From Strongyloides papillosus (lineage: Eukaryota; Nematoda; Chromadorea; Rhabditida; Strongyloididae), in contig SRSI01000038.1 of assembly GCA_005656395.1 (NCBI GenBank), forward strand, positions 558,001-622,000: 64,000 bases of DNA. Direction: 5' to 3'. Under the pieces are notes generated by a model. The model was not told where the DNA came from and did no database searches. It saw nothing but the letters and a program-made list of their open reading frames with translations. The position numbers were made by a program, and so were the translations under genes. This document shows, in pieces, positions 35,944 to 48,494 of this stretch (the first letter of the stretch is position 1; every line of letters starts with the position of its first letter).

Positions 35944-36430
35944 TACACTCAAAAATGAAAACTGTCGTTTTGACATATACACTATAACCTTCCGATGTAG
36001 TGTTAAAAAAATAAAATATTCATTTAACTTATTAATAAATGTTAGTGATCTTAAATTTTCTAAGTATACTCAATTTAAAAAAATTAATATATCAATTAAC
36101 ATAAATGTCAAATCATTTAATAACATAATGAGGTATTATTTTCTATAAATTCATATACCTTTATTTATAATTGTTTGTGAATTTTTCAGAAAATGTATTG
36201 TATATTTTAAAAAACAGATATATATGTTGTTTTGACTGTATATAATGTTGAAACGACATACATACTTGTTATAGTAATTCGACATGTTTTTTTATAAAAA
36301 TATATATACATTTCTTATAAAATGTGCATATTTTGTTAAAACGACATTACCTATACATTTTTTATAGACATGTACATACATTTTTTATAAACTATCATAC
36401 ATTTTTTAAAAAGTTAATAGTTATTTTAGC
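35944..36430 (+). repeat. Left inverted terminal and subterminal repeats
   Basis: A 30-base terminal repeat is followed by several variants of gttttgactgtatat and aaacgacatacatactt separated by gtatatacattttttataaa-like spacers. Counterparts in inverse are at 43960-44473. Confidence 0.6.
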
Positions 36431-37810
36431 ATAAATATATGATCAATTTTAAAAATTAAATACACTTTTTTATATTATATTGACTATACTAAACAGTAAT
36501 TTTATACAAGTTAAAACGACTGGCACAAAAAAATAATACCAAAAAATCAACATTTAAACAAAAAAATAACGATTTATTATATTTTATGATAAAATATATA
36601 AAAGATCATAATTTAAAAACATTAAAATAATAAGTTTTATACTGTATAATTATGTTTTTAGAATTGATACTGCTTTTAAACAATATTTTTCTTTTTCTAA
36701 TTATTAATGTCTCTTTTTAAATTAATTTAATCTATTTTTTAGCAAAAATATTTATAAATTAACGAAATTCAGCATCTTAAATGATTTTAAAAAATTTAAA
36801 ATGATTAAAATGTAATTTTTAAAACAATAAGTATTTGTTAATTCCAACAATTACAAATATTACCAAATAACTACTACTTTACATTGTGATTTAATTTTAA
36901 AATATTAAAATCATAAGCAAATATTTTGGGAACATATCACAAAATAAAAATGATAATTAATAATGTTTTTTGTATCACAATCCTTAACAGCGTAAAATAA
37001 TGTTTTAATTGGATCTCATATTATACACAAAAAACATTTTTAATAAATATTTATTGTTAATTCAATATGATCATAATACAAGTAATCTTTTGACAAACTC
37101 TTAACTCTAATATAACGCAGATAAATACTTTTTTTTATCAATACTCTTCTTTTAAATCATACAGTCACATATGTTCTATTGGTTATTGCTAAAAAAGATC
37201 AACAAGTGATATAATAAAACCATTTTTTTTCTCTTATCATCAATATTTTTAGAGGAGAAATTGGTATTAACAATTTTTTTCCGATTTTTTAATAAACAAT
37301 TTAACTGATATAATATCGTTCAGCAAGAGACTTTGAAATCTTAAGTTACATTTCGACTTTGCAATACATTCTATTTTTTTATAATTTGATGAATATCTGA
37401 TTCCTTGATCTTAATTTCTTAATAAAATACAAAAATTTCCCAAAAATCAACATGATAGACGCATATAAGTTGGAAAAATAAAATTTTTAATTGATAAATT
37501 AGTCTAAAATTTTAGAAAATTCAGATTTTTTTATATTTAAAATAAATTTGTTATTAAACAAAACCAGCAATCATACAGTGACGAAAGAAACAAATTTGCC
37601 TCTTATGAAACAAAAGTGGATCCCTGCAGGCAGATTGCTATGAACAAATTTATTTCTTATAAAATGAAAAGTACAGATTTTACAAACAAATGGTGACGAA
37701 CGAAGATAATCAGTTACTTTTATTTGATGACTATAAACAATTAGATGATAAGAAATCTATCAAATTCAATTCTGTTTGAAAGAAGATTGTCATTGAATGA
37801 GTGTCATTAG
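36431..37810. other. AT-rich stretch before the coiled-coil gene
   Basis: No coding seen until the promoter at 37811. A short GC-richer patch at about 37615-37645 (ggatccctgcaggcaga) has no obvious role. Confidence 0.4.
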
Positions 37811-37818
37811 TATATAAA
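37811..37818 (+). promoter_or_regulatory. TATA-type promoter element
   Basis: TATATAAA lies 76 bases upstream of the ATG at 37894, followed by a T/C-rich leader, the expected arrangement for a short 5' UTR. Confidence 0.45.
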
Positions 37819-37893
37819 CCAAAATTTTATAAAAAAATCATTCAATTTATTTTTCTTTAATTCTTCTCTAAGGTGAAGTATCATTGATCTACC

Positions 37894-38446
37894 ATGGCTG
37901 GTATAGCTAATGAAGGTATTGTACTTAATCTAAATGATAATGTATGTTTTTAATTTTTGATTTTATTAAACTAAATATTAATTTTTAGGAAGCCAAACAA
38001 CTCATCAAGATAATCTTACATTATCCGAAATTAAATGATTTTGCTCCGAGAGAAAAAATACCAAATGATGTTGATGGTCGTTCGGAGGTACTCAACAAAA
38101 TTTCCAATTTAGAGGATAACTTAATGAGTACATGTAAGATCACGCGTTCGTTCATGAAGCAGGTTGAACGAAATTTCAGATACATACTGGAAATGATTGA
38201 TGCTGAAAGACGGAGCATGGAGAATAGTTTTTCTCTTTTGAACGAAAGACTGTCAAATATCGAACGCGTGGTCATGAATAATATTATGGAATTTGACGGA
38301 GTAGTCAAGAATACATCATCAAAAAATAATGGAAAAGATGATGACAATCCTGAAAATTCAACTTCAGGTAAGTTTAGAGTATATGAAAACGAATATATGA
38401 AAATATATTTATAGACTCTACCAGTGATGGTCAAATCTCTAATTAA
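37894..38446 (+). CDS. Intact three-exon coiled-coil protein
   Basis: Exons 37894-37941, 37989-38367 and 38415-38446 join across two 47-nt introns (GTATGTTTTT...TTTTTAG and GTAAGTTTAG...TTTATAG), in phase, giving 152 residues and a TAA at 38444-38446. The start context ACCATGG is strong. Residues ~50-125 are charged and heptad-like (VLNKISNLEDNLMS, FRYILEMIDAERRSMENSF, LNERLSNIERVVMNN), predicting a coiled coil. The C-terminus is Ser/Asp/Asn-rich and disordered. No family is recognised. Its base composition is richer in G+C than its surroundings, as expected for selected coding sequence. It is the only convincing gene in the 8.5-kb inverted-repeat segment, so it may be a passenger or an element-encoded factor. 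Confidence 0.75.
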
Positions 38447-40264
38447 TGAAAGGAAGTTGCCATATTGACTACGAACTGGTCAACTTTTCTTATGATAAAT
38501 ATAATTTAAAAATTTTCTACGATTTCCTAATAACTTTTTAACTGTAAATATTGTAAATATGTAAATATTGTAAATATTGTAAATATGTAAATAAAATATG
38601 TTATATGTTTAATTTTTCATTTTCTATAACTTCAAATAACTTATTTTTATCAGACAGATTAAGATTAGTTATTTTTATGTAGGTTTTAAATATAATAAAA
38701 GGTAAAAAAAATAATTTTCCTCAGTTTTTATAATAATATTCATCAACTTTATTTTACTTCCTCAATACCCATTTAGAATTCTAAATGAAGGTTTATTTGA
38801 GTAAATATTTTGAAAATATTATTATCGGGATCAAAACTAACATATGTACACATTTATCTATAATTCTTTTATCAAAATTCCATATGAAAGTTAAAAGATG
38901 TTTAATCATTAATTAGAAAAAAAGTAGTGACTTTATAACGAAAATCAAAATTCCAAAAATATAAATCATAGAAGATGATTTTACAATAAAAAAAGTAATC
39001 TTATTTACTAACAAAAAAATGGTTACAAACATTGCTTATATTATCATACAACTTTTTTAATTTCATGATCACTGAATTAATTATAAAGAAAATAAAAATA
39101 TGAGGTAGAAAATGAGTGTAATGTTTGGTGAATTACATTACTGAAGACAACAAATATATAAAATGTAAATCATTACTGGTCAACTAAAAGCTAAGAACAA
39201 AGTCAAGTAAATTTAAAAATGTATTGATTATAATTTTTTTATAATATTATTACAGTTATACATATACTTGTAATTATTAATAATATTTTTTTACCATATT
39301 TAAATCTATTTATTAATACAAAGTTATATTATATTTGCAATTATTATGATATCATTTACAATTTTTGTTTGTAACTTTTACTCTTTTCTTACTAGCTTTG
39401 TTATCGTATTAACAACTTGGAAACTAATTATTTTATAAATAGATAATTTTTTTAAAAAAAACTTTGTTAAAGATTATGTTAAATTCATAAGAAGTATCTT
39501 TTACTTGCACAATTATATTCGTATATTTATTTTTTATTATCAATAGAAATTTCAGCCTAAATTTTCTTAAACATTGAGGTGTAATCGTACTTTGATCTTA
39601 AGTAGATGATTTATTTTATAATTAATGATTTTTGGGTTATTTTAAAAGTGAATTTTTGATTTTACAAATGATCCTATTAAAAATTGATTAAAAAATACCA
39701 TCATTTAATAATACTTTTAAAATCTGTATATATTTCTTCAGAAAAGAAACTTTAAAATGATAACTTTAAATATCAATAAACATTTTTTTAAATACTCTCT
39801 AATCATACTAAAACTATGATAATTAAAGCACCATTTTTCTACCACTTAAAAAATACTTGTGAAATATACAATATTACACGTAAAAGATAATAATAATACT
39901 TTTCTTAATCTTGAGCAATTGTCATCACAAATGGTTGATGTCTATTACAAAAATACCTTGGCAATTTTTTTAAACAACTAACACCAACTGAAGTTTCATA
40001 ATTTTTTTTTCTTGTATTAAAATTCTCAATCTCCTTGTTTGAGTATCTTAAAAGCATATTTAATATAGAATACCTTAAATTTTTCATTATCTTAAAAAAT
40101 AAGTTCTCCCTGAAGACATTCTTTTACGATGTCACGGAAATTTAAAAATAATTTTAAAAAAGCTCATGAACAAAAAATATAAACATGCAAAAGTATTATT
40201 AGATTTCAATATACTTTTAATTTAGAATATATGTGATGTAACTATTTCTAAAATAACAATTATA
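38447..40264. other. AT-rich stretch, little seen
   Basis: A short gtaaatatt tandem run lies at about 38545-38590, just after the coiled-coil gene. A 60-codon minus-strand frame at 40087-39905 (contains KKLPRYFCNRHQPF) might be a decayed exon, but nothing supports it. Confidence 0.35.
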
Positions 40265-40309
40265 CAAGCCGCGAACTCGCTTCGCTCGTCGCGACTTGAC
40301 CGCAGGGCC
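40265..40309 (-). repeat. GC-rich hairpin motif, copy 2
   Basis: Reads on the + strand CAAGCCGCGA, then CTCGCTTCGCTCG, then TCGCGACTTG and CCGCAGGGCC. CAAG-CGCGA and TCGCG-CTTG can pair around the core. It matches 12761-12803 in reverse complement at all conserved blocks, while the stem-side bases differ. Confidence 0.6.
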
Positions 40310-41850
40310 AGCATTTTTTTATATCGTTGTATAATTAAATATATGATGTTTAGTTAAAAAAAATAACTAAATGAATTTTTTACTTTAAAAATTATGCTTA
40401 ACTTTTTTCTACTTTCATAGAAATATTATCATTTTTTTAAGCACAATATTTTTATAATATTAAACATACATTAAACATACGTATACTCTATAATTTCTAC
40501 TGACTTTATAGAATAATCTTATAAGTATATTTAGTGTTGATTGTAATTTTAAATAATAAAAAAATTCAATTATAATTAAGAATGTGTAAAGATTTTTCCA
40601 TATCTTTAAAAAATCTTTATTAATTTGTAGAATTTGTCAAGAAATATTAAATATTTATCAACTTTGATCCATGTTATTTATACATTTTGTTGATTAGTTA
40701 TAAACTAAAAAACAGAACATTTATTTTTTTGACATTTAACATGCGTTGTTGTAATTTTAAACAATAAAATCATTATTATTGGTTTAGAAAATGACATCCT
40801 CAATACTAAATTAATTTTCAATTTTTTTAAAGAATCATAGTGTGCTCCTAACTACCTAAAATTATGAAGGCAATTACCTTCAAACTTGAGTTGTACATAA
40901 CATTATATGTAAAACTTAAAGATAAGCTTAAGTCATATCAATATAACTTTATTTCTATAATTAAATTTTATTTTATTAACATGTAAATAGATCCATTATT
41001 TAAAAATATCCTAAAAAATTTTTTGATTTTGATAGACATATCGCAGTATTTATATTTTTTGAATATTTTATTGCTTATTAGATTTATGGATATAATTTGA
41101 AATTTTTAAGATATTTTAAATTTAAAATGTTTTGTGTAGACATATCTCCTGAAACTTTACATTTAGTTAATGTGCGATTACTATATTTTTTAAATATGAT
41201 AAATAATTTCTAGTATTACTTAACAACGAAATTTCTTTAGAAAAAATATTTAAGTTGATGAAAACCAAAAAATAGTTAAAAGATTACTACATAATGCAAT
41301 TGGATATAATCATTCTCATGTCAGTTGATAAGAAAATAACCAAAATTTTAAAAGTCCTATAACATGTGCAGGATTTTTACCATTAGTTTTAGTTAATTTT
41401 TCACACAACTTTTTGCTAAAAAAGGTTATACTGCTTATAAATTGATTATATATTTAGTTACAACTCTTAGAAAACTGATCAATTCTAATAATTGATATAT
41501 TAAAGTGTTTGTACATTAAAATCTAAATAAAAGTTGTTGCGATATAAAAATATTAACTGTTCGTTTTTTGCTACTTTTGATAGAATAAATTTAAAAAACT
41601 AGTAAAAAATTGTATTTTTTTCCTATTCCAAGAATGGGAATTTAGATTTAAGTTAATATATTCGTGTAAGTATATAAAAATACATATTTTGTGATAAAAA
41701 AAAAGCTTGAAAAATAATTTTTCAATTTTAATTTCTCCCCTAACATATGTAAGGATTGGCACAATTGTCGGTAGAATAGTTTACCATTATGCTGTTATAT
41801 ATTTAAAATATCGTCTAGTGATTAATATTATCTTTTGTGTTCAGTTTAAA
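40310..41850. other. AT-rich stretch, no feature seen
   Basis: No credible coding, RNA gene or repeat boundary recognised. Confidence 0.4.
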
Positions 41851-41853
41851 TTT

Positions 41854-42015
41854 CGAAGACTTTTATTTCCCAATAACCGAGGACTTCAATTCCCTAATTC
41901 TTGAGGGCTTTAATTTTCTAATTCTCGATGACTTCTATTTTTTAATTTTCGAAGAGTTTCATTCCCCCAATTCTTGAGGATTTTTATTCTCTCATTCCTT
42001 AAATCTCAAAGACTG
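41854..42015. repeat. ~30-bp minisatellite
   Basis: Five to six variants of cgaggacttcaattccctaa, repeating about every 30 bases, with CGA/TGA and CCC/TTT differences between units. Confidence 0.6.
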
Positions 42016-42059
42016 CCATTCTCTAGTATCCTAATATTTGATCATAACTCAGCTTAAAG

Positions 42060-43350
42060 TTACCCAATTGGAATGATCAAAGTATTAAAACGTAGCATTT
42101 TTTATGCTTAACAAAATTTGCCCCCGCATAAAATATGCTAACACTCCATTTGTGCTTCTTTTGCTAAAAAATATGAAAAAGTGCTGAATAATGGTGATTC
42201 AGTTTTTCAACATATCTCAAGAATGGAGAAAGATTTTAAAACGGTTTTGTAGCCAAAATAAAGGCAACAAATTTCCCCTGAGAGGTATTTCGAATTATTA
42301 AAATTGTTTGACTTTTAGATACTTTTAAGTCCCATTAAATATGAAAATGTGTATACTCGAGAATCAAGTTTTTCAATTGTATCTTAATATTGAGACATAT
42401 TATGATCTTGAAACTTCGTTTATTAGATAGAACATCTAAAAATAGTTGTTTTTTATTCTTTGACAAATAATAAAATATTTATTATTTAGAAAGTTATAAG
42501 CAAAAAACGGATTTTTTAAAAATTGAAATTTTTTGGTTTTTTCATTTTTTCTCGTCAACCATCTAAAATTTTTCTATAATTTTATATTTAAAATATTGAC
42601 CAAGAAAATACCCCCAGATGTTTTTAGAATTCCAAAAATTCATGAAGAAAGAAAAAAATTATTAACAAAAATGTTGATGAGGAATTTTTAATATAATGTA
42701 AATAAAATCATCATAACTTCACAATGAATAAATCTTCAAAAACGTTATTAGCACCATTAGATAGATTATCATTTTCTGCACAATTAAGCTGAAGATAGCT
42801 TTCCTGAATTTTTTCATCTTGACATATTAAATTGACAAAAAAAAGAATATTTTTTTAGAAAAGTAAAAAATTACAAAAAAAGTTTCGGTAAATTTTCATA
42901 TGCTTAATCTTATCCAAATTTCTTGGGATTACCCTTAAAATGTGCGAATTAAAATGCTAAGAGGTATTTTTTTTGTTTTTCGCGATTTCTTTTTCTGGAC
43001 GGAGATATATCGTTTTGAAGCACTAAAATTGGGGGTAAAAAATAGCATTTTGGAAAAATGTCCCGATCTTGAGAAAAATCTAGAAATTTCAATTTTTTAA
43101 TATTTCATCGTAAAGAGCACAAAAAATTACCTATACTTGTAAATTTTCATATTTTTATCTTAATTTTAAAGGGGTGAAACAGGGGGTGCCGAAATTCGAG
43201 ATTTTGAGTACTTTAAAAGATGTATCTCAAGAACGGGACTTAGCATGGAACTGATATTACATATTTAGATTTACTATTATGGACACATTAATATTTTGAT
43301 TAAAATTTTATTTGAAATCGAAAGTTATTTTTCGAGGCACAGCTCTCCTC
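42060..43350. repeat. Satellite-like block related to 9880-11400
   Basis: Contains gatgtatctcaagaacgggac at about 43228, the reverse complement of the box at ~9885-9905. Weaker copies (catatctcaagaatgg at 42208, ggagatatatcg at ~43002) also occur, embedded in similar aaatttcaattttt spacers. No coding. Confidence 0.5.
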
Positions 43351-43959
43351 TAAGACTCTTTGATTGATTTTACATCAGTATAACTTCAAGGAATCTTTGT
43401 ATAAATGATACAAATTTTTAATGGCAATGATATAAATTTAGTTTTAAAGGTAGTATAAATAGAGGTTGTTATTTATTTATAATTATTCATTTTTCCTTAA
43501 TAAATAAGGTTTAAATAAAATGGTGTTTTCTATTTGTTTTGGCATAATATTTATAAAAATGTTTTAGCAATTTTATTTATATACTAAATTTCATAATATA
43601 GAAATTAACATATTATTGTAATGAATTACAAGAAATACTGAAACCAAATTATATCGTTAATAAATTATATTAAACGGTACTTTAATTAATGTAATACATT
43701 TTTTAAGCAATATTAGAATTTTATCCTAATTATTATGAAATAAATAACAATTCTAAACGATGTGATCTTTTTTAAAGTTACTAGTTTGGATTACAATTAC
43801 ATATATTTTTATTGCATGTTATATCAAATTAAAAAAATAAAATACAATATATTTTATAGAAGTAATTTTTTTGCTCCATCTATGAATCTTTCTGAAATAA
43901 CTATTAAATTTTTATCCGAAATTTTCTCATCACTAGTATTTTTAAAAAATTTCACATAC

Positions 43960-44473
43960 ATTTCCATGAAAAATACATACCAAGTCACAAAAAAAGTATG
44001 TATTTTGCATTGGTTATGTATAATTTTATATTAAAAAATAACCATACAATTTAAAAAATGTATAGTAAATGTCATTTAGAAATGTCTATACATTTTCTAT
44101 AAAAATGCATAGCAAAAAATAAAAAAAAGTATGTATGTCATTTTGACTGTATGTACATTTTCATTAAAAATGCTATAAAGTTTAAAAAATGTATAGTACA
44201 TTTTTAAAGAAATGTATATACATTTTATATAAAAATGTATGGCAAAAAATAAAGAAAAGTATGTATGTCGTTATGACTGTATGTACATTTCTTTGAAAAA
44301 TCATGTATTTTACAAAAAAGTGTAAGGCATTTCTTAAAAAATTTTTATATATTTTATGTTTATTATGTGCGTACAATTAAAAATAACTTATTTGGTAGTC
44401 GAAATGACATAATTCGACACTATAACCCATGATTGCACAATGTCTGTCAAAACGACAGTTTTAAATTTTGAGT
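43960..44473 (-). repeat. Right inverted terminal and subterminal repeats
   Basis: Two or more ~120-base units, each with aaaaatgtat, aaaaaataaa(g/a)aaaagtatgtatgtc and gactgtatgtacattt, end in the terminal repeat. Inverse of 35944-36430. Confidence 0.6.
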
Positions 44474-44479
44474 GTTGAC

Positions 44480-45157
44480 ACAAAAAACAGGTTTTAAATA
44501 AAATTGTAAGAATCTTTTAAAGAATATTTATTAATACATTATAGTATCTTTATTATTATATTTTAATAGCTTAAATTATTATAAATTACTTTTTTATATT
44601 ATCTTTTAAGATCATTTTAAAAAATACAACTTACAGAAAGTTTTAAAATAATATTTATTTCTGTTCATAAAAAAAATAAATCTTACATTTTCTAAGTTAA
44701 TAAAAAGAATATATTAAAATAATATTTTAAATTAATCATACTTGTGAGGTTTAATAATTATTGTTTTTCGTTACTATTATTATAAAGTTTTAAAATTTCT
44801 TAAAATTATATTTGTTACACTTTTTAAAAATTAGTCTGAAATCATTAGTTGTATTTCATATTATAAATATATTTATCATTACAATTATCATGACATTTTT
44901 TTTCTTAAATTGTCACTGAAATATTCAAAAACAAATAAAAAGTAATGTTGTACTAGCATATATTGTAACTGTGATAAAAAAAGATATGTTTTTTATCACG
45001 GTTACATGTCTTTTTCTTTTTTACATACATACAATTTTTTATTCAAAAATCTTTATGTTTTTTAATATTACATACATTGTTTTATATTTAAACAATATTT
45101 ATTATAATTTCACAAATGGTTCAGTGTGTTGTTGTTGTGGCAAAAGCTGGTACACAA
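44480..45157. other. AT-rich stretch downstream of ShKT gene
   Basis: No coding or motif identified; probably the 3' flank of the minus-strand ShKT gene. Confidence 0.4.
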
Positions 45158-45463
45158 TTAACACATGTCACATGTACTCTTACATTTTGTTGCTAATAAA
45201 GTATCATAAGGTGGAAGAGTACATAAGTATTCTAAACTTACACAATTTGTAGCAACATCAGAACATGCTGAATTTTTCGTTGGTAATTTACATTCTGAAT
45301 CTTCACCAATATCATTACACTGTTCAGCACAACTTGTGCACATAACTTTTCTATACATAGAATTTAAGCAGTATCCTGATTCTGCCATTTTATCGCATGA
45401 AGTACCATTAACCTCTATTGGAATTGTAAGAAACAAAACAGCGAAAATAGCAATGAAATTCAT
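45158..45463 (-). CDS. Secreted protein with two ShKT-like domains
   Basis: A complete 101-residue single-exon gene. Residues 1-20 are a signal peptide (hydrophobic FIAIFAVLFLTI, cleavage near VNG). Two six-cysteine ShKT-like modules follow: residues ~23-60, and residues ~65-101, whose pattern C-SDVATN-C-VSLEYL-C...C-KST-C-DM-C is a good match, ending at the last Cys and a TAA. ShKT modules are disulfide-rich binding domains abundant in nematode secreted and surface proteins; some bind potassium channels, but that cannot be assumed here. The first module is shorter than usual. The product is probably extracellular. No neighbour suggests a role. Confidence 0.8.
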   Translation of the reverse strand: MNFIAIFAVLFLTIPIEVNGTSCDKMAESGYCLNSMYRKVMCTSCAEQCNDIGEDSECKLPTKNSACSDVATNCVSLEYLCTLPPYDTLLATKCKSTCDMC

Positions 45464-46329
45464 ATTTCTAAATATATCAAAAATTGTATAAAATGTAATT
45501 TTCGTAAGTTAAACTATTTTTATACTTATCTTTATTAGTCCAGGTGCTGTAAGATTAAAATTTTTTACATTAAGAATAAATCATGTATGCAATAAATCAT
45601 GTTTGCAGTAAATTTCTTTTGCAAAAATTGTTTACTTAACAAATATAGAAGGTTACAAATATGATCAAATACATGAAAATAATTTTAACAAATGTTCTGT
45701 ACCATTGAAATGCCATCGTTTACAATAACATGCAAATTTTTTTGAATTTTAAAAGCTTGTTACTGAGTGAGTAAATAATTTATTTTATCGAAATTGTATG
45801 TAACTTTTAAAATACTTCCTTTTGTAACTTCTTTTAATTTATTTAATTTTACAAGTTTATCAAATGTAGGCTATATCATTAATGATATCATACTCAAAAA
45901 CTTTTTTTACAAAGCAATTATACATAATTACTAATAAATAAATTTTATTGTTACTAAAATAAAAAGAAACTTGTTACAATTATGAATATAAAATATTTAC
46001 TCGAATAATAAAATTAAAATGTTACAATTTTATAATTAGTATACTTTTTTAAAATGGTAATAATATAATTTACTAGAAAATTTAAAGAAAGGTTTTATTT
46101 TTAAAACAAATAATTTATTTAAAAAAATTAAGTTTTCTTAAAGATTTACAGTTAAAGTCTTTTAAATTTTCTTTTATTTATTTTTTCCATAATAATGTAA
46201 ATATAAATTTAACTTCAAATTTGGGCGTAATAATATGCCAATGTATTGGAGTATTTAGTAGCTAGGATTCGAAAGTTCACCGTAAATATTTACCTGAAGA
46301 ACTTCCAATAGTAAGAATAATAAAAAATA
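45464..46329. other. AT-rich stretch, no gene seen
   Basis: Contains the presumed promoter of the ShKT gene at its left edge and no other recognisable feature. Confidence 0.35.
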
Positions 46330-46973
46330 TGATAAAGAAATAAAAATTTTTGGTACTGTTCCTTTTCGGTAGGGCCATTTTTAAAACTACTTTTTCGTTA
46401 GTAAAAAGTAATATTATGATAAAGTAATTAATAATGATTATACAATACTTTTCTAGTGATATTGAAAAAAATTTAAAATTTTGAATATCTTTGAGGCATA
46501 AATAACTAATAACGCACACCGGTCATTTTGGTAGCGTATACCTCTATTAAGTCACTTAAAATTTGGATAATTAAGATGAGAAAAGTGATAATATGATAAA
46601 AGAAATTGATCTAAAATGATAGCATGGTATTTTCTTAGTGATAATGAGAAAAAAAAATTGAATCAAATTTCGCTAACTTTATTATGCAAAATTAACTAAG
46701 TCTGTATACATTTAGTGAGGTGTGCTGTAGAAATAGTAAACATATTCATTAACACAATGCCCAAGTAGAGTATTGAAGATCCTAATGGCTATTATTGAGA
46801 TATAAAAATTGAAAACGTCGATGGGTGAAAATTGTTAAAAACACTTTGTTCTATTTATATTCTATTTATATAGATAATAAAAATTTAAATAAAATTTTTT
46901 TTAATATTCAAAAATAGTATTTCCAAAATGGTCCTACCGAAAAGGAACAGTACCAAATTTTTATTTTCTTTTC
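46330..46973. mobile_element. Foldback/MITE-like element
   Basis: TGGTACTGTTCCTTTTCGGT followed by agggccatttt at 46350-46385 is repeated in inverse at 46925-46955 (one purine change), and the match extends outward through aaataaaaatt. The ~540 bases between hold no transposase. Target duplication is uncertain because the outer sequence is itself palindromic. Confidence 0.55.
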
Positions 46974-47441
46974 TCTATTAAAAATATTGTTATCATCAAT
47001 ATTTACTAATTTCAAGTTGAAACATATGATAACAAGATTTGTATTATTTAAAAGTACACAATTTTTTAATTTTTATTGACGATAAATATGTATTGTCATA
47101 AGTTTTATTGTCAACTTTGTAGTGTTTAAAGCAAATTTTAAAAATGTATATTTGGTTAAATCTTTTTGTATTAAAATACGGCATAAAATATCATTAAAAA
47201 GTAGTGTAATGAGAAATATTTAAGAATTTATATCTAGTTAATAAATTATTCGCTATTATATCTACAGAATCTTCTATCAATCATAAATTGCTTGGCTTGC
47301 CACTAGGAAAAACAATTTTAGATGAAGCAAATAAACAAAAAATATTTTCTGAAACGATTGAATTTAATTTTTAAATTCAAAGAAAATCTTCTTCAATTTT
47401 GTTGCAATAAAACTAAAATAAAAAGTAAAAATGATGTACTA

Positions 47442-48363
47442 AAGTCAAACTTGTGTTTTAGGACCACCAAAATTTTCTCGGAAAAGTGGTCTTAAATGTC
47501 AGGTGGTCTTATATTAGAGTTTCTATTTTATTGAAGGTATTAGTATGGTTTTAAGCATAAATATAGTATATTATTTTAATTTTTCTATTAAAATAAGTAA
47601 TAAATACAATTTAGGCAACAAAAAAATAATAAAAATTACTTATTAATTAAAACACTCATAATTTTCATTTGCTTCATATTTATCTGACAACCCGTTATTG
47701 AGTTATAATTCAAATTTATCAATTAATTTTAGTAAATTATTGGATAAATCTTTTTAGATTTCATTAAAAACTTCGAACTCTTTGTGAAAATTTGTATTAG
47801 AATTGATTACAATAAATACATTTAATTTTATTTATATTCACTAAAAAATGAGAATGGCATGCAATATGGTTTAATTTACAGACACTTTTAACATATAAGT
47901 TAAGCTTGTTAGATAGCTGTTCTTAGAAACCACTAAAAATGTATCTTTCATTCCTAAAGTTATAAAAATTAACACATTAAAAAATCACATAATCATTAAA
48001 ATTTCTTTATTCATGCTTTATTTAAAACATACTACGACAAATGAAATCTTAGACAAAGAGAAATTGTTCATAACACTTTTTCTTTTAAAGAAAAATTTTA
48101 ATTTTTAAGGTAGCTAATTACAAAAAGACCAAATGTTTTGGTTAAATATCCCTGGTCTTAAATTAAAGGTGTTTTTACACGGTTGTGATCAAAAATTAGT
48201 TAAAAAAGTGGTCTTAAATATCAATTGGTCTCTCATTAGAAGTGGTCTTTTATCACAGGTATTTGGAACATATTTGTATTGGCAAAAATTGGATTTTTAA
48301 GAAAGTGGTCCTAGGTGTCAGGTGATCTCTTACTAGGGGTGGTCTTTAGGACAAGTTTGACTG
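47442..48363. mobile_element. MITE with TA target and GTGGTCT repeats
   Basis: Ends AAGTCAAACTTG at the left and CAAGTTTGACTG at the right, flanked by TA (47440-47441, 48364-48365). Inside both ends are repeats of aagtggtctta...tgtcaggtggtct. The ends resemble pogo/Tigger-type termini. No open transposase frame in its 922 bp. Confidence 0.7.
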
Positions 48364-48494
48364 TATAATTAATTATCGCTTTTTAATAAACAATATTTTG
48401 AAGAGTTTAGCAAGACAAAATTCGAAAGTTGGATGAATTTTATGAAAAAATATTAAATATGTATTTTTAATAAAGTATTAAATATCATTTTATA

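Larger units (their letters stand above)
35944..44473. mobile_element. Putative 8.5-kb inverted-repeat-bounded element
   Basis: The left end ACACTCAAAA, then AAAACTGTCGTTTTGACA, is matched in inverse at the right end (TGTCAAAACGACAGTTTT, then TTTTGAGTGT). A CACTATAACC block is inside both. The next ~450 bases at each end carry inverted copies of aacgacatacatactt and tttgactgtatgtacat, i.e. subterminal repeats. Inside lie one intact three-exon gene, a GC-rich hairpin, a minisatellite and a satellite block, but no transposase that I recognise. I see no clean target duplication, so the alternative is two independent copies of a smaller repeat in opposite orientation. Confidence 0.45.

Noticed and set aside
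36520..44400. Maverick/Polinton-type virus-like element
   Set aside because: No polymerase B, integrase, capsid or ATPase sequences were recognised between the inverted repeats.
44971..45252. Plus-strand frame overlapping the ShKT gene
   Set aside because: Low-complexity Phe/Ile-rich shadow frame; the minus strand has a signal peptide and ordered cysteines.
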